Source: Pseudomonas sp. RSB 5.4 (GTDB taxonomy: Bacteria > Pseudomonadota > Gammaproteobacteria > Pseudomonadales > Pseudomonadaceae). Taken from it: a DNA stretch of 64,000 nt. Of this stretch, positions 46,340 to 54,899 are shown one piece after another. Below the pieces are notes generated by a model. That model made no database searches, was not told where the DNA came from, and saw nothing but the letters and a program-made list of their open reading frames with translations. The stretch spans positions 1,330,501 to 1,394,500 of the forward strand of contig NZ_CP146986.1 of NCBI RefSeq assembly GCF_037126175.1. The letters run 5' to 3'. Position 1 is the stretch's first letter. Each line of letters begins with the position of its first letter. The translations under genes and the position numbers were made by a program.

Positions 46340-47113
46340 ATGAAAGATCAGGTCCATCATTCCGCTGCTGCCGGCTACAGGACTGCTGCCGACACCTACG
46401 TCAAAGGTCGCCCCGATTACCCGCCGCAGGTCAGCCAGTGGTTGACCCAGACGTTGGGTCTGGACAGTCACAAGACCGTCATCGATCTGGGTGCCGGTAC
46501 CGGCAAGTTCACCGGACGGCTGGTGGCGACCGACGCGCAGGTAATCGCCGTGGAACCGGTGGCGCAGATGCTGGAAAAACTCTCCGCCGCCTGGCCGCAG
46601 GTGCTGGCGGTGAGCGGCACCGCCACGGATCTGCCATTGCCCGACGCGTCGGTGGATGCGGTGGTCTGCGCGCAGGCGTTTCACTGGTTCGCCACTCCCG
46701 AAGCCTTGAACGAAATCGCCCGCGTGCTAAAGCCTGGCGGCAGACTCGGGCTGATCTGGAACCTGCGCGACACGCAGGTGAGCTGGGTGCCGAAACTCGA
46801 TGCCCTCGTCAACGCGCTGGAGGGTGACACGCCGCGTTACTACACCGGCCAGTGGCGTCAGGCGTTCCCGCATCCAGCGTTCGGCGCGCTGCAGTTGCAG
46901 CAGTTTCATCATGGACATACCGGTTCGCCGGAGGATGTGATTTTCAATCGGGTACGCTCCACCAGTTTCATCGCGGCACTGCCGCAGGCGCAACGGGACA
47001 AGGTCGATGAGCAGATCCGCGCGTTGATCGCCTCGGAGCCGGCGTTGCGTGGGCGGCATGTGCTGACGGTGCCTTATGAGACGGCGGCTTATGTGGCGGT
47101 GAAGGGCGGTTAG
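46340..47113 (+). CDS. SAM-dependent methyltransferase, class I
   Basis: This 257-residue protein has a Rossmann methyltransferase domain (about 30-145). Motif I is VIDLGAGTGKFTGRL near 50-64, followed by VIAVEPVAQML and the motif around DASVDAVVCAQAFHWF near 99-115. The last stretch recalls UbiE/TylF-like and small-molecule methyltransferases of yeast Tmt1 type. The substrate is unknown. It is divergent from the TPR/sigma operon, with about 175 bases between starts. The ATG follows CACGAGGAACTGCC. Confidence 0.85.
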   Translation: MKDQVHHSAAAGYRTAADTYVKGRPDYPPQVSQWLTQTLGLDSHKTVIDLGAGTGKFTGRLVATDAQVIAVEPVAQMLEKLSAAWPQVLAVSGTATDLPLPDASVDAVVCAQAFHWFATPEALNEIARVLKPGGRLGLIWNLRDTQVSWVPKLDALVNALEGDTPRYYTGQWRQAFPHPAFGALQLQQFHHGHTGSPEDVIFNRVRSTSFIAALPQAQRDKVDEQIRALIASEPALRGRHVLTVPYETAAYVAVKGG

Positions 47114-47177
47114 ATCGGCGGTGACTTCATCGCCAGCAGGCTGGCTCCCACAGGGGCAAGTGGGTGTCATCAATCCA

Positions 47178-47250
47178 TGTAGGAGCTGCCGAAGGCTGCG
47201 ATCTTTTGATCTTGAAAGTCAAAAGATCGCAGCCGTCGGCAGCTCCTACA
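47178..47250. repeat. Hairpin repeat, TGTAGGAGCTGCCGAAGG type
   Basis: Second copy of the family at 27372, with one mismatch in the outer part of the right arm (GCCGTCGGC). It follows a lone REP-like arm at 47129-47153. Confidence 0.88.
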
Positions 47251-47369
47251 GAGATCAAGGCGCAGCAAAAATCTCCTTGTTGGACTCAGTCCCGCATTTG
47301 GCCGAACCGCCATCGTGATGCCTTGTTATAGTTCGGGCTTCATTTTTTGCCCGGTAAAGGATCACTGCC

Positions 47370-48182
47370 ATGACTCAATACACCGCCTTCAGCGTCGAAC
47401 TGGCCGACAACATCGCTCATGTGCAGATCAATCGTCCGGAAAAGATCAACTCGATGAACGCTGCGTTCTGGAGCGAGATCGTCGAGATTTTCCAGTGGAT
47501 CGATGACACCGACGAAGTGCGGGTGGTGGTACTGAGCGGCAACGGCAAACACTTTTCCTCGGGCATCGACCTGATGATGCTCGCCGGCGTCGCCAATGAA
47601 CTGGGCAAGGACGTCGGCCGTAACGCACGCTTGCTGCGGCGCAAGATCCTCACCCTGCAAGCCTCGTTCAACGCAGTCGACAACTGCCGCAAACCGGTGC
47701 TCGCGGCAATTCAAGGTTATTGCCTCGGTGGCGCCATCGACCTGATCGCTGCCTGCGACATGCGTTACGCCGCCGAAGACGCGCAGTTCTCGATCAAGGA
47801 AATCGATATCGGCATGGCTGCCGATGTTGGCACTTTGCAACGGTTGCCACGGATCATCGGGGACGGCATGCTGCGTGAACTGGCTTACACCGGCCGCACC
47901 TTCGGCGCTGAAGAAGCGCGCAGCATCGGCCTGGTCAATCGCGTGTATGGCGACAAGGAGCTGCTGCTCGAAGGCGTCATGGACATTGCCCGTGACATCG
48001 CCAGCAAATCGCCGATCGCCGTGACCGGGACCAAGGAAATGATCAGCTACATGCGCGACCATCGCATTGACGACGGCCTCGAATACGTTGCCACCTGGAA
48101 CGCCGCCATGTTGCAATCCACCGACTTGCGCGTGGCCATGGCCGCCCATATGAGTAAACAGAAACCCGAATTTCTGGATTGA
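47370..48182 (+). CDS. Crotonase/enoyl-CoA hydratase family protein (dienoyl-CoA isomerase-like)
   Basis: This 270-residue crotonase-fold enzyme has the oxyanion-hole stretches GKHFSSGIDLMML (about 50-62) and YCLGGAIDLIAACDMRYA (about 112-129). Acidic residues of the isomerase active site occur in IKEIDIGMAADVG near 137-149; the Asp and Glu spacing resembles mammalian and plant delta3,5-delta2,4-dienoyl-CoA isomerases. It probably acts in beta-oxidation of unsaturated acids. nudC starts 6 bases after the stop, suggesting one transcript. Confidence 0.87.
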   Translation: MTQYTAFSVELADNIAHVQINRPEKINSMNAAFWSEIVEIFQWIDDTDEVRVVVLSGNGKHFSSGIDLMMLAGVANELGKDVGRNARLLRRKILTLQASFNAVDNCRKPVLAAIQGYCLGGAIDLIAACDMRYAAEDAQFSIKEIDIGMAADVGTLQRLPRIIGDGMLRELAYTGRTFGAEEARSIGLVNRVYGDKELLLEGVMDIARDIASKSPIAVTGTKEMISYMRDHRIDDGLEYVATWNAAMLQSTDLRVAMAAHMSKQKPEFLD

Positions 48183-48188
48183 GAAACC

Positions 48189-49019
48189 ATGACAGCTCGC
48201 TGGACCACTGCAGTACTGGACACCGATCAACCCGGCGGCTGGGCCGTGGCGCGCAGCCCCGAAGGCTTTCTGTTCGATGACAACGGCGCGCTGTTCCCGC
48301 GGGAATGGCTCAAGCGCCAGGACTTGTCGATCCTCGCCGAACACGGCATCGGCCATCTCGATGGCGAGCCGGTGTATCTGCTGGAATTGCACCGTTCCAG
48401 CGACGTGCCGGGCTGCAACTGGAAAGGCCTGCGGGCGTTCATGCTCGAAGGTGATCACACCGTCTATAAAGTGCTGGGCTATGCCGCGCAGATCGGCACC
48501 TGGGCCCGCGAGCATCGGTTTTGCGGCAACTGCGGACAGGCGATGACACAGGTGCCGGGCGAGCGGGCGATGTATTGCCAGCCGTGCGACCTGCGCAGTT
48601 ATCCGCGCATTTCGCCGAGCATGATCGTGCTGGTGACCCGTGGTGACGAGATCCTGCTGGCGCGCTCACCGCGTTTCGTCACCGGGGTCTACAGCACGCT
48701 GGCCGGGTTCGCCGAACCGGGCGAGTCGGCAGAGGACTGCCTGATTCGCGAGGTGCGCGAGGAAGTCAGTATCGAGGTGAAGAACATCCAGTACATGGGC
48801 AGCCAGTGCTGGCCGTTCCCGCACTCGATGATGCTCGGCTTCCATGCCGAATATGCCGGTGGCGAAATCATCTGCCAGGAAGACGAGATCGAAGACGCCC
48901 AGTGGTTCAACGTGCACGATTTGCCGCCGTTGCCGGCGTCAAAATCGATTGCCCGTTACCTGATCGACGTCTACGTGGCGCGCCGCTTAGGCCACGCTGA
49001 ACCAGTGTTGCCAAGCTAG
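48189..49019 (+). CDS. nudC: NADH pyrophosphatase (NAD-cap decapping)
   Basis: This 276-residue Nudix hydrolase has an N-terminal domain (about 1-105) and a four-Cys zinc ribbon (FCGNCGQ and MYCQPCD near 115-140). The Nudix box follows near 175-197, from GFAEPGES to REVREEV, and the NudC marker [11 protein letters not shown] lies near 206. It hydrolyses NADH and removes NAD caps from RNA. It follows the crotonase gene after 6 bases. Its 3' end overlaps the convergent TSUP transporter gene by 33 bases. Confidence 0.94.
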   Translation: MTARWTTAVLDTDQPGGWAVARSPEGFLFDDNGALFPREWLKRQDLSILAEHGIGHLDGEPVYLLELHRSSDVPGCNWKGLRAFMLEGDHTVYKVLGYAAQIGTWAREHRFCGNCGQAMTQVPGERAMYCQPCDLRSYPRISPSMIVLVTRGDEILLARSPRFVTGVYSTLAGFAEPGESAEDCLIREVREEVSIEVKNIQYMGSQCWPFPHSMMLGFHAEYAGGEIICQEDEIEDAQWFNVHDLPPLPASKSIARYLIDVYVARRLGHAEPVLPS

Positions 49020-49766
49020 GCGCACGGTCAAGCCCAATACCACGGTGATGAACACCGGACGAATGAACTTGGCGCCGCCGCTGATCGCGGTGCGCGCCCC
49101 GAAGAATGCGCCGACCATCACCGACAGGCCCATGCTCAGGCCGATGATCCAGTCCACTTGCCCGGAAAACACGAACACCGACAGCGCCGCAATGTTGCTG
49201 ACGAAGTTCATGCTGCGCGCCACCCCGCTGGCCTTGACCAGATCGATCGGGTAGAGCAGCAGGCTGCTGACCGTCCAGAACGCACCCGTGCCGGGGCCGG
49301 CCACGCCGTCGTAGAAACCGAGGCTGAAGCCTTGGGTCGATTGCCATTTCTTCTTGATCGGCGCGTCACTGTCCAGCGGCGCTTTGGGTGTACCGCCGAA
49401 CAACAAATACAGGCCACAGGCGAAGACGATCACCGGCAGCATTTTGTTCAGCCATTCCGCCGGCAGGTAGTGCGCGACGATGGCCCCGGTGAGCGCACCG
49501 ACCAGGGTGCCGACGATCGCGTGCATCCACTGCCGAGGGTGGAACAGTTTGCGTCGGTAGAAAGTGAAACTGGCGGTGGCCGAGCCGAAAGTCGAACTCA
49601 GTTTGTTGGTGCCCAGCACCAGATGCGGCGGCAGGCCGGCGGTGAGCAGCGCCGGAGTGGTCAACAGACCGCCGCCACCGGCAATGGCGTCGATGAAACC
49701 GGCAATGAAAGCGACAAGGGCCAGGATGGCCAGGGTGGTGAGGTCAACGCTGAGTTCGAAAGGCAT
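48987..49766 (-). CDS. TSUP (TauE/SafE) family transporter
   Basis: This 259-residue protein has about eight TM segments and the typical TauE/SafE start [27 protein letters not shown] (cited by its ends). [17 protein letters not shown] and [14 protein letters not shown] repeats lie near 90 and 155. TSUP members export sulfite, sulfonates or related anions. It is divergent from sfnG, a sulfone enzyme, so a link to organosulfur handling is possible (inference). It overlaps nudC tail to tail by 33 bases. Confidence 0.86.
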   Translation of the reverse strand: MPFELSVDLTTLAILALVAFIAGFIDAIAGGGGLLTTPALLTAGLPPHLVLGTNKLSSTFGSATASFTFYRRKLFHPRQWMHAIVGTLVGALTGAIVAHYLPAEWLNKMLPVIVFACGLYLLFGGTPKAPLDSDAPIKKKWQSTQGFSLGFYDGVAGPGTGAFWTVSSLLLYPIDLVKASGVARSMNFVSNIAALSVFVFSGQVDWIIGLSMGLSVMVGAFFGARTAISGGAKFIRPVFITVVLGLTVRLAWQHWFSVA

Positions 49767-49856
49767 GGAATCGGCTTATTCGGCAGGGCGCAGAGGGGCT
49801 GCGGGGAAGGGCTGACATGTTACCTGTATCCGGCTTTTGCGGCGACCCGTCGGACG

Positions 49857-49872
49857 CCTTCGCGAGCAAGCT
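49857..49872. repeat. Lone REP arm fragment
   Basis: GCCTTCGCGAGCAAGC matches half a REP; no partner arm is nearby. The rest of the TSUP-sfnG gap shows only the sigma-54 promoter. Confidence 0.6.
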
Positions 49873-49981
49873 AAGCCACCGACTGTTCAACTGTTGCCCA
49901 CCCAACACCTCGACAACAAATTACCCTCCAAGAATGCAACTCCATCAGCTTCAAACCCAATAAAACCAGGCCTCTGAGCGA

Positions 49982-49997
49982 TGGCACGCTTGCTGCT
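49982..49997 (+). promoter_or_regulatory. Sigma-54 (-24/-12) promoter of sfnG
   Basis: TGGCACGCTTGCTGCT has GG and GC separated by 10 bases, one mismatch from TGGCACG-N4-TTGCT. Transcription would begin near 50008, about 28 bases before the start codon. SfnG is known to be RpoN/SfnR dependent in Pseudomonas. Confidence 0.75.
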
Positions 49998-50035
49998 CTA
50001 CCTCACTGACCTTCCCAATGTCCGAGGACACGCCA

Positions 50036-51118
50036 ATGAGCAAGCAAGCCGTTAAATTCGCCTACTGGGTGCCGAACGTCAGTGGCGGTCTGGTGGTCAG
50101 CAAGATCGAGCAGCGCACCGACTGGGGCATCGACTACAACCGCAAACTGGCGCAACTCGCCGAGGCGGCCGGATTTGAATATGCCCTGACGCAGATCCGC
50201 TTCACCGCCGGGTACGGCGCCGAGTTCCAGCATGAATCAGTGGCGTTCAGTCATGCGCTGCTGGCCGCCACCAGCAAGCTCAAGGTGATCGCGGCGATTC
50301 TGCCGGGGCCGTGGCAACCGGCGCTGGCGGCCAAGCAGTTGGCGACCATCGATCAACTCACCAACGGCCGGATCGCGGTGAACATCGTCAGCGGCTGGTT
50401 CAAGGGCGAGTTCCAGGCCATCGGCGAACACTGGCTGGAACACGACGAGCGCTATCGGCGCTCGGAGGAATTCATCCGTTCGTTGCGCGGGATCTGGAGT
50501 CAGGACGACTTCAGCTTTCGCGGTGACTTCTACCGCTTCGACCATTACACCCTCAAACCGAAACCGCTCGGGCGTCCGGAAATCTTTCAGGGCGGCAGCT
50601 CCCGTGCCGCACGAGACATGGCGGCGCGAGTTTCGGATTGGTATTTCACCAACGGCAACAGCGTCGAGGGGATCAAGGCTCAGGTCGATGACATTCGGGC
50701 CAAAGCGGCGGCAAACAATCATTCGGTGAAAATCGGCGTCAACGCTTTCGTCATCGCCCGCGACACTGAAGAAGAGGCGCGCGCGGTACTGGCGCAGATC
50801 ATCGATCAGGCCGATCCGGACGCGGTCAACGCTTTCGGTGACGCCGCGAAACAGGCGGGCAGGGCATCACCGGAGGGTGAGGGCAACTGGGCGAAATCGA
50901 CGTTCGAGGATCTGGTGCAATACAACGATGGCTTCAAGACCAACCTGATCGGCACGCCACAGCAGATTGCCGATCGGATTGTGGCGTTGAAAGCGGTGGG
51001 GGTGGATCTGGTGCTGGCAGGGTTTCTGCACTTTCAGGAGGAGGTGGAGTATTTCGGCAAGCGTGTGCTGCCGCTGGTGCGGGAACTGGAGGCTGAAAAG
51101 ACTGCCGCAGTAGCCTGA
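50036..51118 (+). CDS. sfnG: Dimethyl sulfone monooxygenase (FMNH2-dependent)
   Basis: This 360-residue bacterial-luciferase-like TIM barrel is close in length and sequence to Pseudomonas SfnG, which oxidises dimethyl sulfone to methanesulfinate using reduced FMN. Family features include VKFAYWVPNVSGGLVVS at the start, NIVSGWFKGEF near 112-122 and FQGGSSRAARDMAARVSDWY near 189-208. The next steps (MsuD/SsuD, flavin reductase) are not in the window. GAGGACACGCC precedes the ATG. The sigma-54 promoter upstream fits sulfate-starvation control. Confidence 0.93.
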   Translation: MSKQAVKFAYWVPNVSGGLVVSKIEQRTDWGIDYNRKLAQLAEAAGFEYALTQIRFTAGYGAEFQHESVAFSHALLAATSKLKVIAAILPGPWQPALAAKQLATIDQLTNGRIAVNIVSGWFKGEFQAIGEHWLEHDERYRRSEEFIRSLRGIWSQDDFSFRGDFYRFDHYTLKPKPLGRPEIFQGGSSRAARDMAARVSDWYFTNGNSVEGIKAQVDDIRAKAAANNHSVKIGVNAFVIARDTEEEARAVLAQIIDQADPDAVNAFGDAAKQAGRASPEGEGNWAKSTFEDLVQYNDGFKTNLIGTPQQIADRIVALKAVGVDLVLAGFLHFQEEVEYFGKRVLPLVRELEAEKTAAVA

Positions 51119-51133
51119 ACACTACAAAACCAA

Positions 51134-51222
51134 TGTGGGAGCGGGCTTGCTCGCGAAAGCGGTTTGTCAGTTGCATGAATATTGACTGACACGACGCCTT
51201 CGCGAGCAAGCCCGCTCCCACA
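51134..51222. repeat. REP doublet
   Basis: Standard inverted arms between the convergent sfnG and NTF2-like genes. Confidence 0.9.
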
Positions 51223-51239
51223 TTTTCGATCTATGTGAA

Positions 51240-51719
51240 CTAGAGGCCTAGATCGGACAGCCCCGGATGATCATCCGGACGCCGACCCAGCGGCCAGTGG
51301 AACTTGCGCTCGCTTTCCTTGATCGGCATGTCGTTGATGCAGGCGTAACGCTGGAACATCAGCCCGTGCTCATCGAACTCCCAGTTTTCATTGCCGTAGG
51401 AGCGGAACCAATTGCCCGAATCGTCGTGCCATTCATAGGCGTAGCGCACGGCAATGCGGGTGTCGGAGTAGGCCCAGAGTTCCTTGATCAGACGGTAGTC
51501 CAGCTCCTTGGCCCATTTACGGGTCAGGAAGGCCTTGGCTTCTTCGCGGTTGTTGGCGAACTCGGCGCGGTTGCGCCATTTTGTGTCGACGGTATAGGCC
51601 AGCGACACCTTCTCGGGATCGCGGGAGTTCCAGCCATCTTCGGCCAGACGTACTTTTTCGATAGCCGATTCACGGTTGAACGGCGGTAAAGGCGGACGCA
51701 CTTGGGCAGCAGTCGACAT
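51240..51719 (-). CDS. NTF2-like/DUF1348 family protein
   Basis: This 159-residue protein belongs to the small cone-fold NTF2-like (DUF1348) group: [21 protein letters not shown] opens the domain, [22 protein letters not shown] is characteristic, and [16 protein letters not shown] closes it. Family members have no agreed function. It lies 56 bases downstream of a TetR-type regulator in the same direction and probably belongs to its operon. No signal peptide or TM segment is seen. Confidence 0.83.
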   Translation of the reverse strand: MSTAAQVRPPLPPFNRESAIEKVRLAEDGWNSRDPEKVSLAYTVDTKWRNRAEFANNREEAKAFLTRKWAKELDYRLIKELWAYSDTRIAVRYAYEWHDDSGNWFRSYGNENWEFDEHGLMFQRYACINDMPIKESERKFHWPLGRRPDDHPGLSDLGL

Positions 51720-51775
51720 TTTCAGTCTCCCGATCTAATTAACGATTAAACAACGGTTGAGGCTTATTTAAGGCG

Positions 51776-52339
51776 TTACAGGTCCAATAACTTACGCGCC
51801 ATGCATTGCGCATTATCAGCGGCACTGTGATCACCCATCACCAGCGCTACGGTAATGGCGCCGTCAATCAGGATCAGCAATTGTCTGGCCAGACGTTGCG
51901 GATCTTCGACGCCATGTTCGGTACACAGCTCGCACAGGTAGTCGAGCAGCTTCTGTTTGTGGTCTTTGGCGACCTGGCGCACCGGGTCTTCGGGATCGCC
52001 GGTTTCGCCACTGGTATTGATGAAGGCGCAGCCGCGAAAGCCTTCCGAGGCGAACCAGCTTTTGAGCACGGTAAACAGGTTGAGCAGGCGGTCGGCCGGG
52101 GTCTCGGCCTGATCCACGGCGCTGCGGTACCAGTGCATCCAGCGCACATCGCGGCGTTGCAGGGCCGCGACGGTCAACTCCTCCTTGTTGGCGAAGTAGC
52201 GGTAGATGCTTTTTCTGGAGACGCCGGCGGTTTTCACCAGAAGATCCATGCCGGTGGCGGCGATGCCACTTTTGTAGATCAACTTTTCGGTGACATCCAG
52301 AATGATGTCGCGGGTCGAGGTGTCAGTGATTTCGTTCAT
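51776..52339 (-). CDS. TetR/AcrR-family regulator
   Basis: This 187-residue repressor has an N-terminal helix-turn-helix (about 8-55; MDLLVKTAGVSRKSIYRYFANKEEL) and an all-helical ligand-binding domain similar to the YcdC/LmrA-like C-terminal type (GCAFINTSGETGDPEDPVR near 97-115). A perfect 14-base palindrome lies 13 bases before the start codon, a likely operator. The NTF2-like gene follows and is the nearest candidate target along with the gene itself. Confidence 0.85.
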   Translation of the reverse strand: MNEITDTSTRDIILDVTEKLIYKSGIAATGMDLLVKTAGVSRKSIYRYFANKEELTVAALQRRDVRWMHWYRSAVDQAETPADRLLNLFTVLKSWFASEGFRGCAFINTSGETGDPEDPVRQVAKDHKQKLLDYLCELCTEHGVEDPQRLARQLLILIDGAITVALVMGDHSAADNAQCMARKLLDL

Positions 52340-52351
52340 GTGGCGAACAGT

Positions 52352-52365
52352 AGAACGATCGTTCT
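52352..52365. promoter_or_regulatory. Palindrome, candidate TetR operator
   Basis: AGAACGATCGTTCT is a perfect 14-base dyad directly upstream of the tetR-type start, in the usual position for autorepression. Confidence 0.6.
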
Positions 52366-52401
52366 CCTTGGTCAAGCGGTTATTTTTGTGTCTGCCATAC
52401 C

Positions 52402-52473
52402 GCTTTCGCGAGCAAGCCCGCTCCCACATTTGAAATGCGATCCATTGTGGGAGCGAGCCTGCTCGCGAAGGCG
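52402..52473. repeat. REP doublet in the tetR-pssA gap
   Basis: The compact inverted arms lie between two divergently transcribed genes, unlike most copies here, which follow stop codons. Confidence 0.88.
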
Positions 52474-52554
52474 TCATTACAGACAGTAACAAGACCCGAA
52501 CCGGTTGATGGTGTAAGCTCTCGGGTTCTTCGGATTCGACCCATTGCGAGCCCT

Positions 52555-53898
52555 ATGCCGTTGCTTTTCAAACGCTCTTTGCTGCCCAAACTGCGCAGCT
52601 TTCCGCTGACTGCCGAGGCCGTGACCATTTTGTCCGGCGCCGCCGAGTTCCGTCGTTGCCTGCTGGAGAAAATCGCCGAGGCGACTCAACGCATCTACAT
52701 CGTTGCGCTGTATCTGCAGCACGACGAGGCCGGTCAGGAAATTCTCGATGCCTTGCACGCCGCCAAGCTCAAGCGTCCGGAGCTGGAAATCGTCGTGGTC
52801 GTCGACTGGCTGCGCGCCCAGCGCGGCTTGATCGGTGCCGGCAAACAGCCGGGCAACTCGGCGTGGTACCAGGAAATGACCCGCACACACCAGAGCGAAG
52901 TGCCGGTCCACGGCGTTCCGGTGCAGACCCGCGAGTTGTTTGGCGTGCTGCATCTGAAAGGCTTCGTGATCGACGATTGCGTGGTTTACAGCGGTGCGAG
53001 CCTGAACAATGTCTATCTGCACAAGTTCGACAAGTACCGGTTCGACCGCTATCACGTCATCGAAAACCGCGAACTGGCCGACTCGATGCAGCATCTGGTC
53101 AAGCACGGTCTGATCGAATCCAAGGCCGTGCATCGCCTCGATCTGCCGAACCTGCCGACCACCCGCAGCCTGCGCAACGACATCGGCGATCTGCGCAGCC
53201 GTCTCAAATATGCGGCGTACGACACCAGTGCCGGCAGCACGGCGCATACCGGCCTGTCGGTGAGTCCGCTGCTGGGCGTGGGCAAGAACAACCCGTTGAA
53301 CCGGGTGATTGTCGAACTGATCGCCAGCGCGCAACAGCAACTGACCATTTGCACCCCGTACTTCAATCTGCCGCTGCCGATCATCCGCGAGGTCAACCGC
53401 GCACTGGCCCGTGGGGTGAAGATCGACATCGTGGTTGGCGACAAGACGGCCAACGACTTCTACATTCCGCCCAGCGAGCCGTTCAAGGTGATCGCGGCGC
53501 TGCCGTATCTGTACGAAATCAGCCTGCGCCGCTTTGCCAAGCGGCATCAGCGCAACATCGACAGCGGCCAGTTGAACCTGCATCTGTGGCGTGACGGCGA
53601 CAACAGCTATCACCTCAAGGGCATGTGGGTTGACCAGCGTTATACGCTGCTGACCGGCAACAACCTCAATCCACGAGCGTTCCGCCTGGATTTGGAAAAC
53701 GCGCTGCTGATCGATGATCCGCAAGGCGAGTGGCTGGCGCCACGGGCGAAGGAGCAGGAAGAGATTTTCCGCAATACCACGCGGATTGCCAGCTTCCAGA
53801 GCCTTGAGACACTGCCGGAGTACCCGGCGGGGGTGGCGAAGTTTCTCAAGCGGGTGAGTCGGGTGCGGATTGAGCGGTTGCTCTACCGGATTTTGTAA
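52555..53898 (+). CDS. pssA: CDP-diacylglycerol-serine O-phosphatidyltransferase (PLD type)
   Basis: This 447-residue phosphatidylserine synthase is of the phospholipase D superfamily (E. coli Pss type). It has two HxKxxxxD motifs: His133/Lys135/Asp140 in HLKGFVIDD and His353/Lys355/Asp360 in HLKGMWVD. It makes phosphatidylserine, the precursor of phosphatidylethanolamine. The length matches E. coli PssA. The start MPLLFKRSLL was chosen by family length; the frame runs upstream through a REP element. It appears monocistronic. Confidence 0.94.
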   Translation: MPLLFKRSLLPKLRSFPLTAEAVTILSGAAEFRRCLLEKIAEATQRIYIVALYLQHDEAGQEILDALHAAKLKRPELEIVVVVDWLRAQRGLIGAGKQPGNSAWYQEMTRTHQSEVPVHGVPVQTRELFGVLHLKGFVIDDCVVYSGASLNNVYLHKFDKYRFDRYHVIENRELADSMQHLVKHGLIESKAVHRLDLPNLPTTRSLRNDIGDLRSRLKYAAYDTSAGSTAHTGLSVSPLLGVGKNNPLNRVIVELIASAQQQLTICTPYFNLPLPIIREVNRALARGVKIDIVVGDKTANDFYIPPSEPFKVIAALPYLYEISLRRFAKRHQRNIDSGQLNLHLWRDGDNSYHLKGMWVDQRYTLLTGNNLNPRAFRLDLENALLIDDPQGEWLAPRAKEQEEIFRNTTRIASFQSLETLPEYPAGVAKFLKRVSRVRIERLLYRIL

Positions 53899-53929
53899 AC
53901 CTTCAGATTATTCGGTGCGGCTTCGACCG

Positions 53930-54026
53930 CTTTCGCGAGCAAGCCCGCTCCCACAGGGGGCTGTGTTGACCACAAACAAGGTGATCGACACAGGCCTAAT
54001 GTGGGAGCGGGCTTGCTCGCGAAGGG
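53930..54026. repeat. REP doublet
   Basis: Inverted standard arms between convergent pssA and efeM. Confidence 0.9.
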
Positions 54027-54049
54027 GCCGTATCAGGCGCTACAAAAAC

Positions 54050-54874
54050 TCAGTTCAGACCGAGCTTGCCACGCAACGTGGAAAGATCTTCAGCCAAAGT
54101 ATTGACCGGGCCAACCAGCGCCTTGCGGTCTGCATCTTTCACTTTGTCATAAGTCTCGAAACCACCGTCCTTGGTCTTGTACTTGGCGAGGATCTTGTCC
54201 ACGGTGGCGAAGTTCTTGTCGACTTTGGCGACGAACGCCTTGTCCTGCTTCTCGATCTGCGGACGGAACAGGTCGACGATTTTCTTCGCGCCGTCGATGT
54301 TGCCCTGGAAGTCATACAGGTCAGTGTGGCTGTAGCGGTCTTCTTCACCGGAGATCTTGGTCGCGGCGACTTCTTCCAACAGCGCGGCCGCACCACCGAC
54401 GACTTTCTCAGGCGGGAAGGTCAGGCCGGCGACGCGGGTCTGCAGGTCTTTGACGTCGCTGTCGAGCTTGTCCGCCAGGGCGGTCAGGCCTTCGGTGGTC
54501 TTCTCCGAGAACAGCGAATACTCGAGGCGATGGAAACCGGTGAAGTCTTCAGCCTTCACGCCTTTTTCGTGGTCGTCGACGCGCGAGTCGATGGACGCAT
54601 CCAGGTCACTGAACAGCTCGGCAATCGGCTCGATCGACTCGTAATAGACGCGGGTCGGTGCGTAGAGTTTTTGCGCGGTGGCCAGGTCACCTTTCTTCAC
54701 CGCATCGGTGAACTGTTTGGTGTGGCTGCCCAGTTCATCCAGTTGCTCGGTGACGTAGATCTTGTAGTCCGACACCGGTCCGACCAGATCCAGAGGTGCC
54801 GTAGCGGCGAACGCCGACAGCGGGGTGTTGAGCAAACCAAGGGTCAGCAATAACGCGAGTGGCGACTTTTTCAT
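54050..54874 (-). CDS. efeM: EfeM/EfeO-like periplasmic imelysin (M75) protein
   Basis: This 274-residue periplasmic protein has a Sec signal peptide (MKKSPLALLLTLGLLNTPLS, cut near FAA) followed directly by an M75/imelysin domain with no cupredoxin. The iron-site motif GFHRLEYSLF (HxxE) lies near 110-119, and DRYSHTDLYDFQGNIDGAK near 180. It is the last gene of the efeU-efeO-efeB-efeM operon, a second EfeO-type protein beside the full-length one. It may deliver ferric or ferrous iron to EfeU or play a scaffolding role. Confidence 0.88.
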   Translation of the reverse strand: MKKSPLALLLTLGLLNTPLSAFAATAPLDLVGPVSDYKIYVTEQLDELGSHTKQFTDAVKKGDLATAQKLYAPTRVYYESIEPIAELFSDLDASIDSRVDDHEKGVKAEDFTGFHRLEYSLFSEKTTEGLTALADKLDSDVKDLQTRVAGLTFPPEKVVGGAAALLEEVAATKISGEEDRYSHTDLYDFQGNIDGAKKIVDLFRPQIEKQDKAFVAKVDKNFATVDKILAKYKTKDGGFETYDKVKDADRKALVGPVNTLAEDLSTLRGKLGLN

Positions 54875-54899
54875 GGAGCGGCTCCGAGGGTTTTTATGG

